A DNA stretch of 64,000 nucleotides from Poecilobothrus nobilitatus (Eukaryota > Arthropoda > Insecta > Diptera > Dolichopodidae): the NCBI GenBank assembly GCA_947095535.1, contig OX352772.1, positions 109,328,903-109,392,902 on the forward strand. The letters are read 5' to 3'. The translations under genes and the position numbers were made by a program. Positions 33,020-47,317 of this stretch are shown here, in pieces. Every line of letters starts with the position of its first letter. Within the stretch, counting starts at the first letter, position 1. The notes under the pieces are model-generated. The model did no database searches. It was not told where the DNA came from and was given only the letters and a program-made list of their open reading frames with translations.

Positions 33020-34288
33020 CCCCATGTTTACTATTTTTAGATTCCTCACATGGAAAACTTTAGCAGAGATTCAAATTTTGGATTTTAATGGATCACCCGC
33101 TGTAGTCATAAATCTTGGACAGGCCAAGATACAAGAAGGAAGCTTTAGATTAATTCACACAATTGACCTGACAACAATCCAAAATTCATTACAGGAAATT
33201 AATTTCGTACTAGAAGAAGAAGAAACAAAATCTCATTTCTAATCATAGAAAATATTAGGTCACTTAATGAATTTAACGATCAAAATGCTGAAAGAATTCG
33301 ATATAATTTAAAATTATTAAATTTGGGCTAAATTTGGGTCCATTGGGCTAAAGCAGGGGTTATAAATTCTGTATTGCAAAAATATTGAATCAAGAAAATT
33401 TTCCTTATACTACACCCGAAGACGCTCTAAATTATAGTGATATAAAAATTATTTGTAATGGTACTTATTTATTTTATCTTGTTGAAATTCCTTTAACGAA
33501 ATATGAAATATTTGATAATTTAGCTTTAAGATTAATAAAAAATAATAATACAATAGTAAAAACAGATTTTAACCATATTTTATTAAATAAAAACCAAGTA
33601 TATGGAATTTTAAAAGATTGTAAGAGTACAAGCTCAATTTTATTATGTAATAAAGAAAATATTGTAAACAAATCCAATTCTACTTGCATTCCGAATATTT
33701 TAAAAGGGAAACGTTCAAAAGGGAAACGTAATATCACGAATGGACATCATATACCGAATATAGAAAAATTCACCGACGGAATAAGCGAAAACAATCAAAG
33801 GGACATATTTAATAATTTTTAAAAATTCAACGGTTTCAATAAATAATACAACCTTCATATCACGTGAACTAAGAGCAACTAAAGTATTACCGCCTTTACT
33901 CCAGCCAAAAATGATAAAAGAAGAGTTTCACGAACATCTATCATTAGAAATGTTGAAGGACGTTCACATCACCAACACGCAGGAAATTAAAATTTTAAAA
34001 AAGCAGAGATTCGGAGACAAAATGATTAGTTTATTAAGTATTGCACCAAGCACAGTCACAGTTATAATCATAATAATATTTCTTATAACAATAAATTTAA
34101 AGAAGAGAAGGAACAAATTAATCATCAATAATCAACATCCCGTAAAAGAAGATAGACAAGTTGATTCAAGTAAACCCAAGGAACAAGATAAAGTAGATCC
34201 TAATTATTCAGTTAAAAAAACTACGAGCAACCATCATCCAATCGCACTACAAAGAACACCTTACAAGTTACAGTTTCCTCGACAGTGA
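33020..34288 (+). pseudogene. env: Env-like glycoprotein of element 2, internally deleted
   Basis: Three pieces in the order of a gypsy-type Env. The N-terminal piece (33024-33242) reads NLGQAKIQEGSFRLIHTIDL, a phrase typical of these proteins. The middle piece (33385-33822) has Asn-linked glycosylation-type sites and several cysteines. The C-terminal piece (33911-34288) has a hydrophobic membrane anchor at about 34038-34100 and a Lys-rich tail. The furin-like site and fusion-peptide region expected between the first two pieces are missing, and stops lie at 33240 and in 33243-33384. It cannot encode a functional fusion protein. Confidence 0.72.
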
Positions 34289-34311
34289 TCGAATGAGGCC
34301 ATTCGATTTTT

Positions 34312-34320
34312 GAGAGGGGA
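34312..34320 (+). promoter_or_regulatory. Polypurine tract of element 2
   Basis: GAGAGGGGA lies directly before the first base of the 3' LTR. Confidence 0.82.
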
Positions 34321-34682
34321 AGATTTAATAATATTTATTGTCCAGGTCAAATTCCACTTTCAAAAGTTAACGCACCTAATTATTTCGCAACAATTTGTCA
34401 CATCAGCAAAATTATAACAGTTGGGAAATATTAAAATCATATTTTCCCACATCGGCAAATCACGTTGCAATAACATGTGAATGCAAGTAAGAATATTTGG
34501 ATAATCAAAAACTTAATTATTTTATGTTAATTCTAATTTGATAGTCAATAAAGAAAGACGGTTTAATTTTAAATTAATTAATCTTTTTTATTTTAACATT
34601 TTCAAATAACAAAATTTACAAAAAATTATAAATTAAAATTTATTATTTTTTTTATCGATCCCGGAGTAGCAAATTCTTAACT
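34321..34682 (+). repeat. 3' LTR of element 2
   Basis: It matches the 5' LTR except for three single-base differences and an altered start (AGATTTAATAATATTTATTG against AGTTAAAAACATTTATTG). It is followed by TATA at 34683-34686. Confidence 0.88.
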
Positions 34683-34689
34683 TATATAA

Positions 34690-35812
34690 AGACATTTCAA
34701 AATATTTACTATCCATTTTCGAAACTTTTCTCGGACGATCTATTTTAGTTCTATTCTAGAACGTTATAATATTTATGTATATAACGATGTATATTTATTT
34801 TATAGCTTATATTGGCAACAAACAGTCTGTGTAAAAATAAATAGTGGGCTTACACAAAGCGTTGATATTAAAAAAAGAGTTCGGCAAGGCTGTATTCTCT
34901 CTCGTCTACTATTTAACATCTATGCTGAAGCCATTTTTCAAGAAGCATTGAACGATATAGATGTTGGTGTAAAAGTGAATGGCAGGTTTATAAATAACAT
35001 CAGATGATGCAGTCCTTATAACAGACAACGTAGGGGATTTACAACGTATAGTCAAGAAAGTCAACCACCATAGCGAATTGTTTAACTTAAAAATAAATAT
35101 CTCAAAAACTAAATTAATGATCGTAAGTAGAAAAAGAACACCTTACACTGCAGCAATAATTAAAATAAATAACCGTCCAATTGTGAGAGTCTCCACGCAC
35201 AAATATCTCGGATGCTTGTTACACGAGGATTGGAGCTGCGAAAAGGAAATTAGATGTCAAATTGAAACAGCAAGAAATGCATTTCTTAAACACAAAAAAT
35301 GAACTTTGGCCTTACGATTCACGATTCGTTAAATGCTATGTTTGGTCTATACTCCTATATGGTGTAGAAACTTGTAGCTTAAAAGTAAGAGAACTTAACA
35401 AGCTCGAAGCTTTCGAAATGCGGTTCTACCGAAAAATGCTAAAAATATCTTGTACAGATCACATTATAAACGAAGAAGTTCTACGTAGAGCAAACACAAA
35501 AACAGAACTACTTCGAAGGCTAAAGAAACAAAAAACATCCTACTTTAGTCATATTATGCGGGGAAGCAAATACGAACTACTTCAGTTAATAATTCAAAAT
35601 TCAATAATAGTTAATAAATTCCAAATTGAAGGAAAAAGCGGTATAGGAAGAAAACAACTAACATGGTTGCGCCACATTAGAAACTGGACAGGCATCAGAA
35701 ACATTGGCGATTTAATCCAGCAACGGATCGAAACATCTCCCATGACATCGTTGCAAATATCATATGACCGCTAACATCCAATTAGGGATAGGTAGCAAAA
35801 GAAGAAGAAGAT
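34690..35812 (+). pseudogene. Non-LTR retrotransposon fragment, RT to C-terminus
   Basis: 5'-truncated. It reads RVRQGCILS then LLFNIYAEAIFQEAL (about 34880-34950). A damaged catalytic box follows, where only SDDAVL is left at about 35003. Then HKYLGCLLHEDWSCEKEI (35195), SILLYGVETCSLK (35345-35385) and LNKLEAFEMRFYRKML. The C-terminal part is intact to a stop near 35774. The 3' end is an AAGAAGAAG tail at about 35800. The phrasing is that of the endonuclease-reverse transcriptase type found in many arthropods; the clade is not certain. The endonuclease is missing and frameshifts occur near 35000 and 35290. Confidence 0.7.
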
Positions 35813-36055
35813 ATTTCTTTTGTTTTTGTATTAAGTTTGAATACATTTTAATCATGTTGATTAAATTTAATGATTATTTCGTGGTCAAATAGATAATCTG
35901 GCTCTCAATAATTTATTTGATAGAAGTTTGGGGGTAGTAGTTGCAATTTCAAAGAAAATCAACACCTTTATACTTATTTGTGTTTATTAAATTTTTGGGC
36001 TGACAAAATTTTTGGGCTGAGTTTTAATTAAGTACATTTTTAATATTACACTTAC
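35813..36055. other. Non-coding, probably intron of the NRF-6-like gene
   Basis: AT-rich, no ORF. It lies immediately downstream (minus strand) of the GTAAGT donor of the exon at 36056-36431, so on that reading it is intronic. A 17-base phrase (AATTTTTGGGCTGAnn) is repeated around 35990-36022. Confidence 0.45.
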
Positions 36056-36431
36056 CTAAATATTTTCATAATGATTCTTTTGAGCACATAGATATGGTAT
36101 TTTTCTTCCATTTCTTTGCACATTTGATAAGCTTTAGTAAAACCACTAATAATAAGAAGTATATCTAAATATACAATTGGTGATCTACAAAAAATACTGA
36201 ACGGTGTATTTAGCGATTTAATTAAATTATCGCGATTCATAATTGATAAGTGTCCCAACATTATGTACTTTAGGCACACATATAACATAATAGTGCAAAA
36301 AATTTTAATAATATGGAAAATTGCAAATTGTGTATCTGGTCCTTCAAGTTTCAATAGTTTTTGCAGCGAATTTGCTGGTGAAAATGATAAAATTATTTCT
36401 CTGAAAAATGAATCCATTGATAAAAATGAAT
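36056..36431 (-). CDS. Exon of an NRF-6 / drop-dead-like acyltransferase-3 membrane protein
   Basis: NRF-6 family proteins are multi-pass membrane proteins with an acyltransferase-3 domain. This 376-base exon starts after acceptor TTTTATTTTCAG and ends at TAG|GTAAGT, both good splice sites. The translation carries LSFSPANSLQKLLKL, then a hydrophobic segment FCTIMLYVCLKYIMLGH where the family has a membrane helix ending near a conserved His (HxIRxxx...GH). Next is LNTPFSIFCRSPIVYLDILL and IISGFTKAY, matching the V-D-xF-x-LSG-x-L block. The exon is open throughout, unlike everything else here. Other exons are not visible nearby, presumably separated by transposon-filled introns. An isolated pseudogene exon cannot be excluded. 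Confidence 0.58.
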
Positions 36432-36515
36432 CTGAAAATAAAAAACACATAATTTTAAAAATATTTTATTTTGGTATTGAATGTTATTTTTTTATTATGT
36501 ATGTACTAGAATTAT

Positions 36516-37402
36516 AAGCCTGTCATCCTTCCTTCCAAAAACCTTAGAAGGGTTGATCGACAACCATTTCCGCTGCAACTTAGATACAAATATGTTATGA
36601 GCCTCTCAACATGCTTACTGTAAACAGAAATCAGTAGATACCGCGCTTCACACTTTGACTAGTTGGGTTGAAAGATCTCTAAATTGCAAAGAGTATACTC
36701 TTACAGCCTTTATAGACATTGAAAGACCGTTTAATAACGTAAATCAGGCAGGAATTGTACACGCACTCATAAATCTAAGAGTAGAACCGGAACTAAGAGT
36801 ACTGATAGCTAATATACTAAATAGCAGGGCCACCAGTGCCAAGATAGGCAACGCTTTTACAAAAAAGTTTGTGAAGAAAGGGACTCCGCAAGGAGGTGTG
36901 CTATCTCCCCTTCTTTGGAATATGGTAGTAAAAACACTGCTTGAAATTGTGGAAGAGGAGGCTGCACAACAATCACCTATGGACGATGTTGCTGTCGTTG
37001 TCAGTTGCAAGTTCACTGAATGTCTCAGACACGTTTTGCAACTTGCACTAAACGAAATCACAACATGGGCTAAAGGCTGTGTACAGCCTGTGGACAATTT
37101 CCCAAACTAAAGCCGCCTTCGTTAACTGACTCCGCTCTTGCCTTTAATGATACGGCGAAATTTCTGGTCCAACTGTAGAGAGGAAGTTAAGCTGCAAGGC
37201 TGACATTTCAGAAAGAGTAAAGAAAGTCTCTATAGCACTCTACTCGTGCAAAAAAGCCATTGGCAGGAAGTACGGGCTTCAGCCATACAAAACTTACGGG
37301 CTATACACATCCGTAATAAGACCCATTTTTATGTTCGGAGTTCGATAAAGAGGTCAACCGCAAGGCAATCGCTAGGGTTCAAAGAACTGCCACACTATGT
37401 AT
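36516..37402 (+). pseudogene. Second LOA-type fragment, RT domain
   Basis: It aligns by eye with 19311-20255 of the LOA element, starting TATAAGCCTGTCATCCTTCC. It encodes GTPQGGVLSPLLWNMVV (about 36880). In place of the YADD box there is MDDVAVV (about 36978), so the catalytic tyrosine-alanine is lost. It is truncated at both ends. The right end coincides with the poly(T) of the following minus-strand element, which inserted into it. Confidence 0.78.
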
Positions 37403-38625
37403 TTTTTTTTTTTTCATTATTATGTATTTATTCATTATTTATAAATATTGTAACATATAAAGAATTAGATTTACGTTACCGCTCTCTGGTCTTATGATTT
37501 TATACATTCTTAAATTAAATTAAAAGAGCATTGATATATTATACAAAATAAATAAAACAAAAATATTTAACTTAAGCTATTAATTTATATTACAATTCAA
37601 TTTATATTTGTATTTACCATTAAAATTTAAAATTAAAATTAGTAACGAGTAAGTTAATTCCTATTTAACAAATTCTATTCTTACTGTTCTTAATGTATTC
37701 ATCAAAGTATTACAATAATTCTTTCACTTTTCTTTAAACTACTATGTTATCTATTTGTTTTTCAGATTGTGGTAGCTCATTGTGGAGCTTCAAACAATTA
37801 TATAGGCAGCTTCGTTTTTGTTTGTCTGTTTTAAATAGAGATAAATAAAAATAGCATTTATTCCTGGTATTATAATTGTGAATATCAATGTTCCTATTAA
37901 GTATAAAATTGTACTTAATTAATTTTTTTATTATTTTGAAATTTTTTTTTATTTTGAATATATAGCTCCTTTTTCCCAATAAACCCTAGCCTAAGATACC
38001 TGTTTGTATAGAGGAAATGAGATGGATGTATTACAGGAAGAATATTTATTATTATAATGGCTTTTTTGTTAAGCTTATCTAACATTGATAAGTGAATAGC
38101 CGGTGAATTACTCCAAATAGTGTTTACATAAACCAGGTTTGATACAATGAATAACGAGTAGATGCAATAAAGCGAACTCTGAACTAAATATTTTTTTAAT
38201 CTTTTTAGAATGAAAACGTAAGGAGCTATTTTTATATATTCTGAATGGTCACACCATTTAAGCTTACTATATATAATTAGCCCTAAGTAATTAAAGGACT
38301 TTACAATGTCAATTTTCTCATTATTAAAAATAATTTCACTATTGCTAAAAGATTTATTTTCAAAAAACAAAGCTTTTGTTTGGGTTGAATTCAACAGGAG
38401 GTAATGTTTAATAAGCCACACATTAATAGTATAAAAAGCAGAAATTATAACATCCTTTAACTCTGCTTCATTGCCGCACGCACACTTTATGGCAGTATCA
38501 TCCTCGTAGAGCTGAACTACTCCGTTTAGTTTCAAGGAAGTAATGTCATTTCTATAAATTTTAAACAAGTTCGGCCCTTGTTGGATTTCTGTGGAACTCC
38601 GTTACTAATCGCTTAACACAAGCAA
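37403..38625 (-). pseudogene. 5'-truncated non-LTR retrotransposon, RT and C-terminus
   Basis: Minus strand. It starts in RT with ISNGVPQ (about 38610, a frame away), then YEDDTAI (normally YADD), FNYLGLIIYSKLKWCDHSEY, then SLFIVSNLVYVNTIWSN. The C-terminal piece (37979-37734), in another frame, has HNYNTRNKCYFYLSLFKT, a signature of jockey/CR1-group C-termini. A long 3' untranslated part ends in an A run (T15 on the plus strand, about 37401-37415). It is inserted in the LOA fragment at its left; the right neighbour is unassigned. Confidence 0.72.
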
Positions 38626-38713
38626 GTTACAATATAATTCAATTAAAAAAAAATTATTAAATTTAAACAATAATTTTATAAAATAAAAATTTACAAAATT
38701 TATTTTATGACAT
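38626..38713. other. Short AT-rich flank left of piggyBac
   Basis: No feature seen apart from the TTAA target at 38714-38717. Confidence 0.4.
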
Positions 38714-38717
38714 TTAA

Positions 38718-39180
38718 CCTTTAATCACAGAGGTGAAAAAAAATCACACTAACGCAGACGTGATGTAAATTTTACACCTTGTTTTATTGTGTTATTTTGG
38801 ACATATCATTTGTTAAGTTAATTAATCCAAAAATACCCAGGAATTTAAAAAAATAAATTAAAAGCAGTTTTTTAAAATTAAAATTTTTATTTTTTTTAGT
38901 AAAACAACAGAAATTAAATTCTTTATCATGAGCCTCCTAAAATTTTATCATCTTATTCAAAACAGTTTTTATCATACATAATTTAACAAAACGCAAAAGT
39001 TTTAAAAACAAAAAAAAAATTAAAACTTCAAATTATTTAGAAAAGAAAAGAAAAAATATAAAAACACAAACCTGCCAAAACTGCCGGAGTCTCAATCGAA
39101 CCTAAAAAAAGTTACGTAAACTTAGAGATGACGTAATTTGTACCCCTATACGTACATTTTACGTCACCTCTGTAAATCAA
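38718..39180. repeat. Subterminal repeats at the 3' (left) side of piggyBac
   Basis: Besides the end itself there are GCAGACGTGATGTAAATTTT (about 38753), GAGATGACGTAA (39124) and TTTTACGTCACCTCTGTAA (39157-39175). Each is a variant of the GAGGTGACGTAAA phrase. They are probable transposase-binding sites; this is inference from position and repetition. Confidence 0.6.
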
Positions 39181-39511
39181 ATAAAAATTAGTTTTGTTTG
39201 AAAAAAAACTTTAAAAAATTAAATTATAAGATTTTCTTTTTATTTTAAAATAGTATTAAATGAAAATAAAATAAATTATAAATTATATACTCGTAGATAT
39301 TAAATTCAAAATAAATGGCATATATTTCACTAGCCTTTAAAAATAGTCTTCATTTATATATGTAAACAAAAATTAAGCGTAAATACAACTAGTAAAATTG
39401 ATTAAATCTAAAAGTATCAAAATTGTAGGAAAATATTCAAAGGTTCTTAATATTAGGAAAAAAAAATATATAAACTAATTTTAGATAAACTTGAACAATT
39501 AAAAAAAATAT

Positions 39512-42832
<3,321 letters not shown>

Positions 42833-42929
42833 TATTTTTTTTCAAATTCTAAAAAAAAATTATTATTGGTTTAAAAAAAAAATTCACATAAACACGGCGT
42901 AACCTAAATTTTCTGTTTAAAATACTTGC

Positions 42930-43181
42930 GCATTTACAGACATGACGTAAAAAATCTTCTCAGGAAAAAAATTTATTCGCAGAGGTGACGAATTTTTTAC
43001 ACCAATTCCCAGATTTCTCGTATTCAACTAAAATAAAGAGATATTAGCTATTACTGACATGTAAAGACAAATAAAATATGCGAATAAAAAAAAAATTGCA
43101 TGCTTACTGCGTTTATTAAATAAATTTCTAAACAAACAAATTTCATCGACGTAAATTTTACGTCACGTCTGTGATTAAAGG
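42930..43181. repeat. Subterminal repeats at the 5' (right) side of piggyBac
   Basis: ACAGACATGACGTAAA (about 42936), GCAGAGGTGACG (about 42979) and the terminal GACGTAAATTTTACGTC palindrome (43148-43164) repeat the same phrase found at the left side. The region between the ATG and 42930 is AT-rich and should hold the promoter. Confidence 0.6.
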
Positions 43182-43185
43182 TTAA

Positions 43186-43384
43186 TGTAATAATTAATAC
43201 TCGTAAATACTACATTATAAATTTAATCAAAAATAAAATTTATAAGGAAAAAAAAAACAAGTTAAAGATAAAAATTTATTACAAAAAACAATTTTTAATT
43301 AAATAATACATATGACATTAAAATCATAGTTATTATTAATAAACTGCATGAAATTACAAATCAAAATTAACCATCGATTAATAT
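43186..43384. other. AT-rich flank right of piggyBac
   Basis: No gene. It is possibly the distal 3' untranslated part of the minus-strand non-LTR element to its right, or its insertion flank. Confidence 0.35.
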
Positions 43385-46200
43385 AAATAAAAAAAAATAT
43401 ATCTCGATAATGCAGTTTCAATGACATGAATACAAATCTCTTTTTAAAGATTCTTTGTTTAGTTGAAAGTTAATTTGGGATTTGTGTAAGTTGGATAGAG
43501 ACATCATTCTATTAGTGGTTCACACTTACCATAATTAGTGCGATGAAACTTCAAATTAAAGAGGTTAACCGATCTTAGCCTAGTATTGGTACAAGAGCTA
43601 ATGTTGACTAATAATTGTGCAAATAAAATATTACCTTTTACCAATTCTGTCAAGAATAATATGTCTGCGACGTTACGACGTTTTTCAAGCGTACACATAT
43701 GTAAAAGGTTTAGTCTATGTTCATACGGAGGTAGATTATAAGGATTTTCCCAAGGGAGATCACGTAGGGCATATTTAAGAAATTTTTTTTGAACAGATTC
43801 CATTCTGAATATATGGGTTTTATAAAATGGACTCCACATCTGGCTGGCATATTCTAAATTGGGACGAACTAAGCAAGTGTAAAGAGATTTAAAAACATAA
43901 GGATCATCAAACTCTCTAGCCCATCGTTTAATAAAACCGAGCATAGAGTTGGATTTGTTTAAAATATATGTATAATGAGTATGAAAAGAAGTTTACTATC
44001 AAAAAATAAACCCAAGTCTTTTATAGAATTAACTTTAGGGATAGTTTGAAGGTTAAAGCAATAATTATATGAAATTGGATTAGAACGGCGAGCAAAAGTA
44101 ATATGAGCACATTTAGTAATATTTAGTTGAAGATTGTTGATATTACACCAATTATAAAAACAATTAAGGTCAGCTTGTAATGCTTTCGAATCGTCGAAGG
44201 AAGTAATTTTCTTGAAAATCTTCATATCATCAGCATAAATTCTAATTTCACAATGTTGAATTACGGAAGTGACATCGTTGATTGCAATAATAAACAAAAG
44301 CGGTCCAAGGTGGTTACCTTGAGGAACACCCATAGGAGCTTTACATTGAGAAGAAATTGAAGATCTAAAAGAAACACGGTAGCTACGATCAGAAAGATAA
44401 GAATAGATCCAATTAATAAAATATAGTGGAAATCCCAGATTCTGCAATTTTAAATACTATGAGAAAGTAAATCGAATGCTTTACTAAAGTCGTTGTAAAT
44501 TACATCCGTTTGAAAACCATCCTCCATATGTTTCAGAAATGTAGCTGTCGATTCCACAAGATTCGTGACTGTAGATTTACTTTTTACAAAGCCATGTTGA
44601 TTGGGTGATAAAAGGGTAGTGCAATGATCATAATATATAGAATCGAATACTATTAATTCAAAAATGTTAGGAATAGAAGATAATTTTGCGATCGGGCGGT
44701 AATTGATAACGGCATTTTTGAAGTTTTTTTTATGGACAGGCTCAATAAGAACTTTTTTCCAAAGTGATGGAAAGATTTCTGAAGATAAAGAAAGATTAAA
44801 TAGCTTAGAAAGTGGGTCTGCTAAAAACATAGAACAATTTTTTAAAAATAAATTGGGAATACCATCAGTTCCGGGACTAATTCTAGTCCATCCAATTTAT
44901 TCTAGTAACATACTACCAAATTAGGATCAATAGTAATATTTCTAAGCGTTGTTTTAGGAAAATTATTTAAATAAGAAAAATTAACCGAGTTAGGATTGAA
45001 AAACGATGGGGAATAGCTTGCTGGAAAAAAGTTACAAAACCATTCGCAAATAATTGAGGAATCACAGCTACTATTATTATTATAATTCATAAAAGTAGGA
45101 TATTGATCACATTTTCTTTTAGAGTTCACAAAATTCCAAAACAATTTAGGATTAGATTTGATATTTAAGGACATACTCTGCACATAATTTGAATAAAGGT
45201 TATCGGACAATAGTTTAAATTCATTAAATAACACGATAAAAGCGTTAAAGTCATAACTATCATTACTCTTAATAAATTTCCGCCAGGCTTTATTTTTTTT
45301 ATTTTTTATTTTTTTAAGATTTTTAGTGAACCAAGGCGGACTAGAATTATTACTTCTGTCAATAACTAACGGTACAAATTGTGAAATAATAGAAAAAATG
45401 GTTGAATAAAAACTATTTTCTATTATATTAATATCAATGGAATTTAAAAACTCAAAATAATAGGTGCTTAATATATAATTAATACCATCGTAGTTAGCTT
45501 TGAGAAAATTGTAACGATAAGAAAGTGCTGATTCAATATTTGGAAGTAAAAAAGAGCTAAAAGAAAAACAAATAGGAGGATGATAAACATCAATTTTTAC
45601 AAGTTCCAAAGAACAATTAAAAAAACATATACTATTTCAGTTAGTTGTGAATATAAGATCTAATTGATTACCTTGATGATTACAAATTGATGATATCTGT
45701 TGAAGATTAAACGAATTAAATGCATCAATTAAAAGACATTCTGTATTATTCACTAATTCTAAAGGAATAAGATGGGCTTCTTCATCATGCTCTACCCAGT
45801 TAATGTTTGGAAGGTTGAAATCACCACAAAGAATTATATCATCGTTGTTCTTAAGATCACCAATTATATCAGTATACTTAATAAAAAGATCAATATTAGA
45901 AGCAGGAGGAATATACCAACTGACAATGAAAAGATTAGGTGATTGCAATTGAATTTTTATAGCAACTATTTCTATTGTATCGAGAGAATCACCAGGGGGA
46001 ATTATTATTTCGTATGAATTAAATGTATTTTTAATAGCTATCAGAACACCTCCACCTTTTCTAAGATTTCCAGACAAGATTGATCCATATCTGTCTTTTC
46101 TGTAAACAGTATAATATAATACCGGGAAAATTTCTAAATTATTAATAGAAGAATTAAGGCAAGTTTCAGTTAAAATAAAAATATCAAAATGAACTCATGA
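43385..46200 (-). pseudogene. Jockey/CR1-group non-LTR retrotransposon, 5'-truncated ORF2
   Basis: Minus strand. The endonuclease begins mid-domain with FILTETCLNSS (about 46165) and continues KGGGVLIAIKN and ILCGDFNLPNINW (about 45815). A stop near 45636 is followed, in the same frame, by a linker with PPWFTKNLKKIKNKKNKAWR. RT pieces follow in shifted frames: YRPIAKLSSIPNIFE (about 44705), MGVPQGNHLGPLLF (about 44330) and YADDMKIF (about 44240). The C-terminal piece, 43944-43504, reads VRPNLEYASQMWSPFYKTH. Frame breaks are at about 44900, 44449 and 43950. The 3' end is AT-rich near 43385-43400. It is not active, but nearly all of ORF2 after the first strand of the endonuclease is present. 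Confidence 0.78.
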
Positions 46201-46357
46201 ACTGAAGAAGTAATGAACTCATTCAATTAAAGGCAAGCCGCCACAATATTAGAATTTTGCTCAAAACCAAATTGAGGTTCAAACAGCACGCCATTTATTT
46301 TGAGAAAGTAAGATAAACGTGCTTTAATTATTTTTTCGAATATTTTTGAAAAAATAG
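46201..46357 (-). pseudogene. Non-LTR RT fragment, distal half of a split element
   Basis: It reads SKIFEKIIKARLSYFL then FEPQFGFEQNSN on the minus strand, the RT block that normally follows YRPISL. YRPISLF is found at the end of the minus-strand fragment at 49953. The two therefore look like one element split by the 46358-49952 insertion. Beyond codon NIVAACL the sequence breaks off at the 5' end of the neighbouring minus-strand element. Confidence 0.65.
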
Positions 46358-46810
46358 TTTTTTTCTCGGGTCGTCTCTCTAAAATTGTCGGATGGTAAAA
46401 TATATTGGTCGTCGGATATCGTGTACGCGTACGCGCATTCATTTAATTTTAATTTGATTATTTACAAAAAAATTTTATTTTTAAAATTTTCATTTTTAAT
46501 TTTTTTAATACATTTTACATTAACAATAGTTTAAATTTCATTTAATTTGATATATGATAGGACTCAATATATAAATTAAGTAATCTAACAGTTGATATAA
46601 ATATTTTTAAAAAATAATATTAAGTAATTATAGTTGATATAAATCCGGTAAACTTTAAGATAGGTGGAATAGTAGAAAAGAACGATGGGAAAGTAACGAT
46701 ATATTGTGAAGATGGAGAGTCAACTGCTAATCTTGAAACTGCTGCACAAGAACTAAGATTATGATGTAATGATATCGAATGAAATAAGGCCAAAAATTTG
46801 AATTGTTGGT

Positions 46811-47317
46811 ATGTCCGAAAACCACGAAAAAGAAGAGCTTGTTAACAAGATTAGTAAAGAAAATAATATTAAATATAGCAGAGATATTAAATATATACGA
46901 GGATACAAAACCAGCAGAACCCAAAATGAACAAAATGCAATTATGGAGGTAAATGTTGAAGATTTTAAAAAAATAATGGAATTAGGTAGAATAAAGATTG
47001 CATGGGACAGTTGTAGAGTATATGAAAGCTTTGATGTGCGTAGATGTGTGAATTACCTGGGTTTTGGACACAAAAAAGAAAATTGCACTGTTGAAGGAAA
47101 AACATGTAAGAAATGTGGAGAAAATCACTTGATAAAGGATTGTACGGCAGATGAATTCAAATGTGTTATATGTAAAAAGGCAAATGAAGTGTTGAACCTT
47201 GGTTTAAATATATCGCAAAATGTGTTAGATAGAGAATGTCAAAGCTTGTTAAGAAAGATAAAAATAGAAAGAAAGAAAATATGTAGCAACCAATTAATGT
47301 GGAATGTTTATGTATAA
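46811..47317 (+). pseudogene. ORF1 with CCHC zinc knuckles
   Basis: 168 codons from the listed ATG; the true start may be upstream in 46620-46800, where NFKIGGIVEKNDGKVTIYC can be read. Three knuckles are in the right places. The first, CVNYLGFGHKKENC, has lost its second Cys to Tyr. The second, CKKCGENHLIKDC, is complete. The third, CVICKK, is truncated. Such proteins bind the element's RNA. The end overlaps ORF2 by 19 bases, a normal arrangement in these elements, but the C-terminus (NLGLNISQNV onward) looks foreshortened. Confidence 0.68.

Larger units (their letters stand above)
25968..34682 (+). mobile_element. LTR retrotransposon 2, gypsy-like errantivirus
   Basis: 8.7 kb. LTRs of 360 and 362 bp with AGTTAA...TTAACT ends in the 5' copy, a TATA duplication at 25964-25967 and 34683-34686, a tRNA-Lys-like primer site and a purine tract. 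The order is gag, pro, RT, RNase H, integrase, env. The LTRs differ at only three places plus the first 20 bases. The inside carries several stops and frameshifts, a lost RNase H catalytic residue and a large env deletion. The 2.2-kb leader is long. It is a different family from element 1: LTR sequence, primer tRNA and Gag-Pol organisation all differ. Confidence 0.9.
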
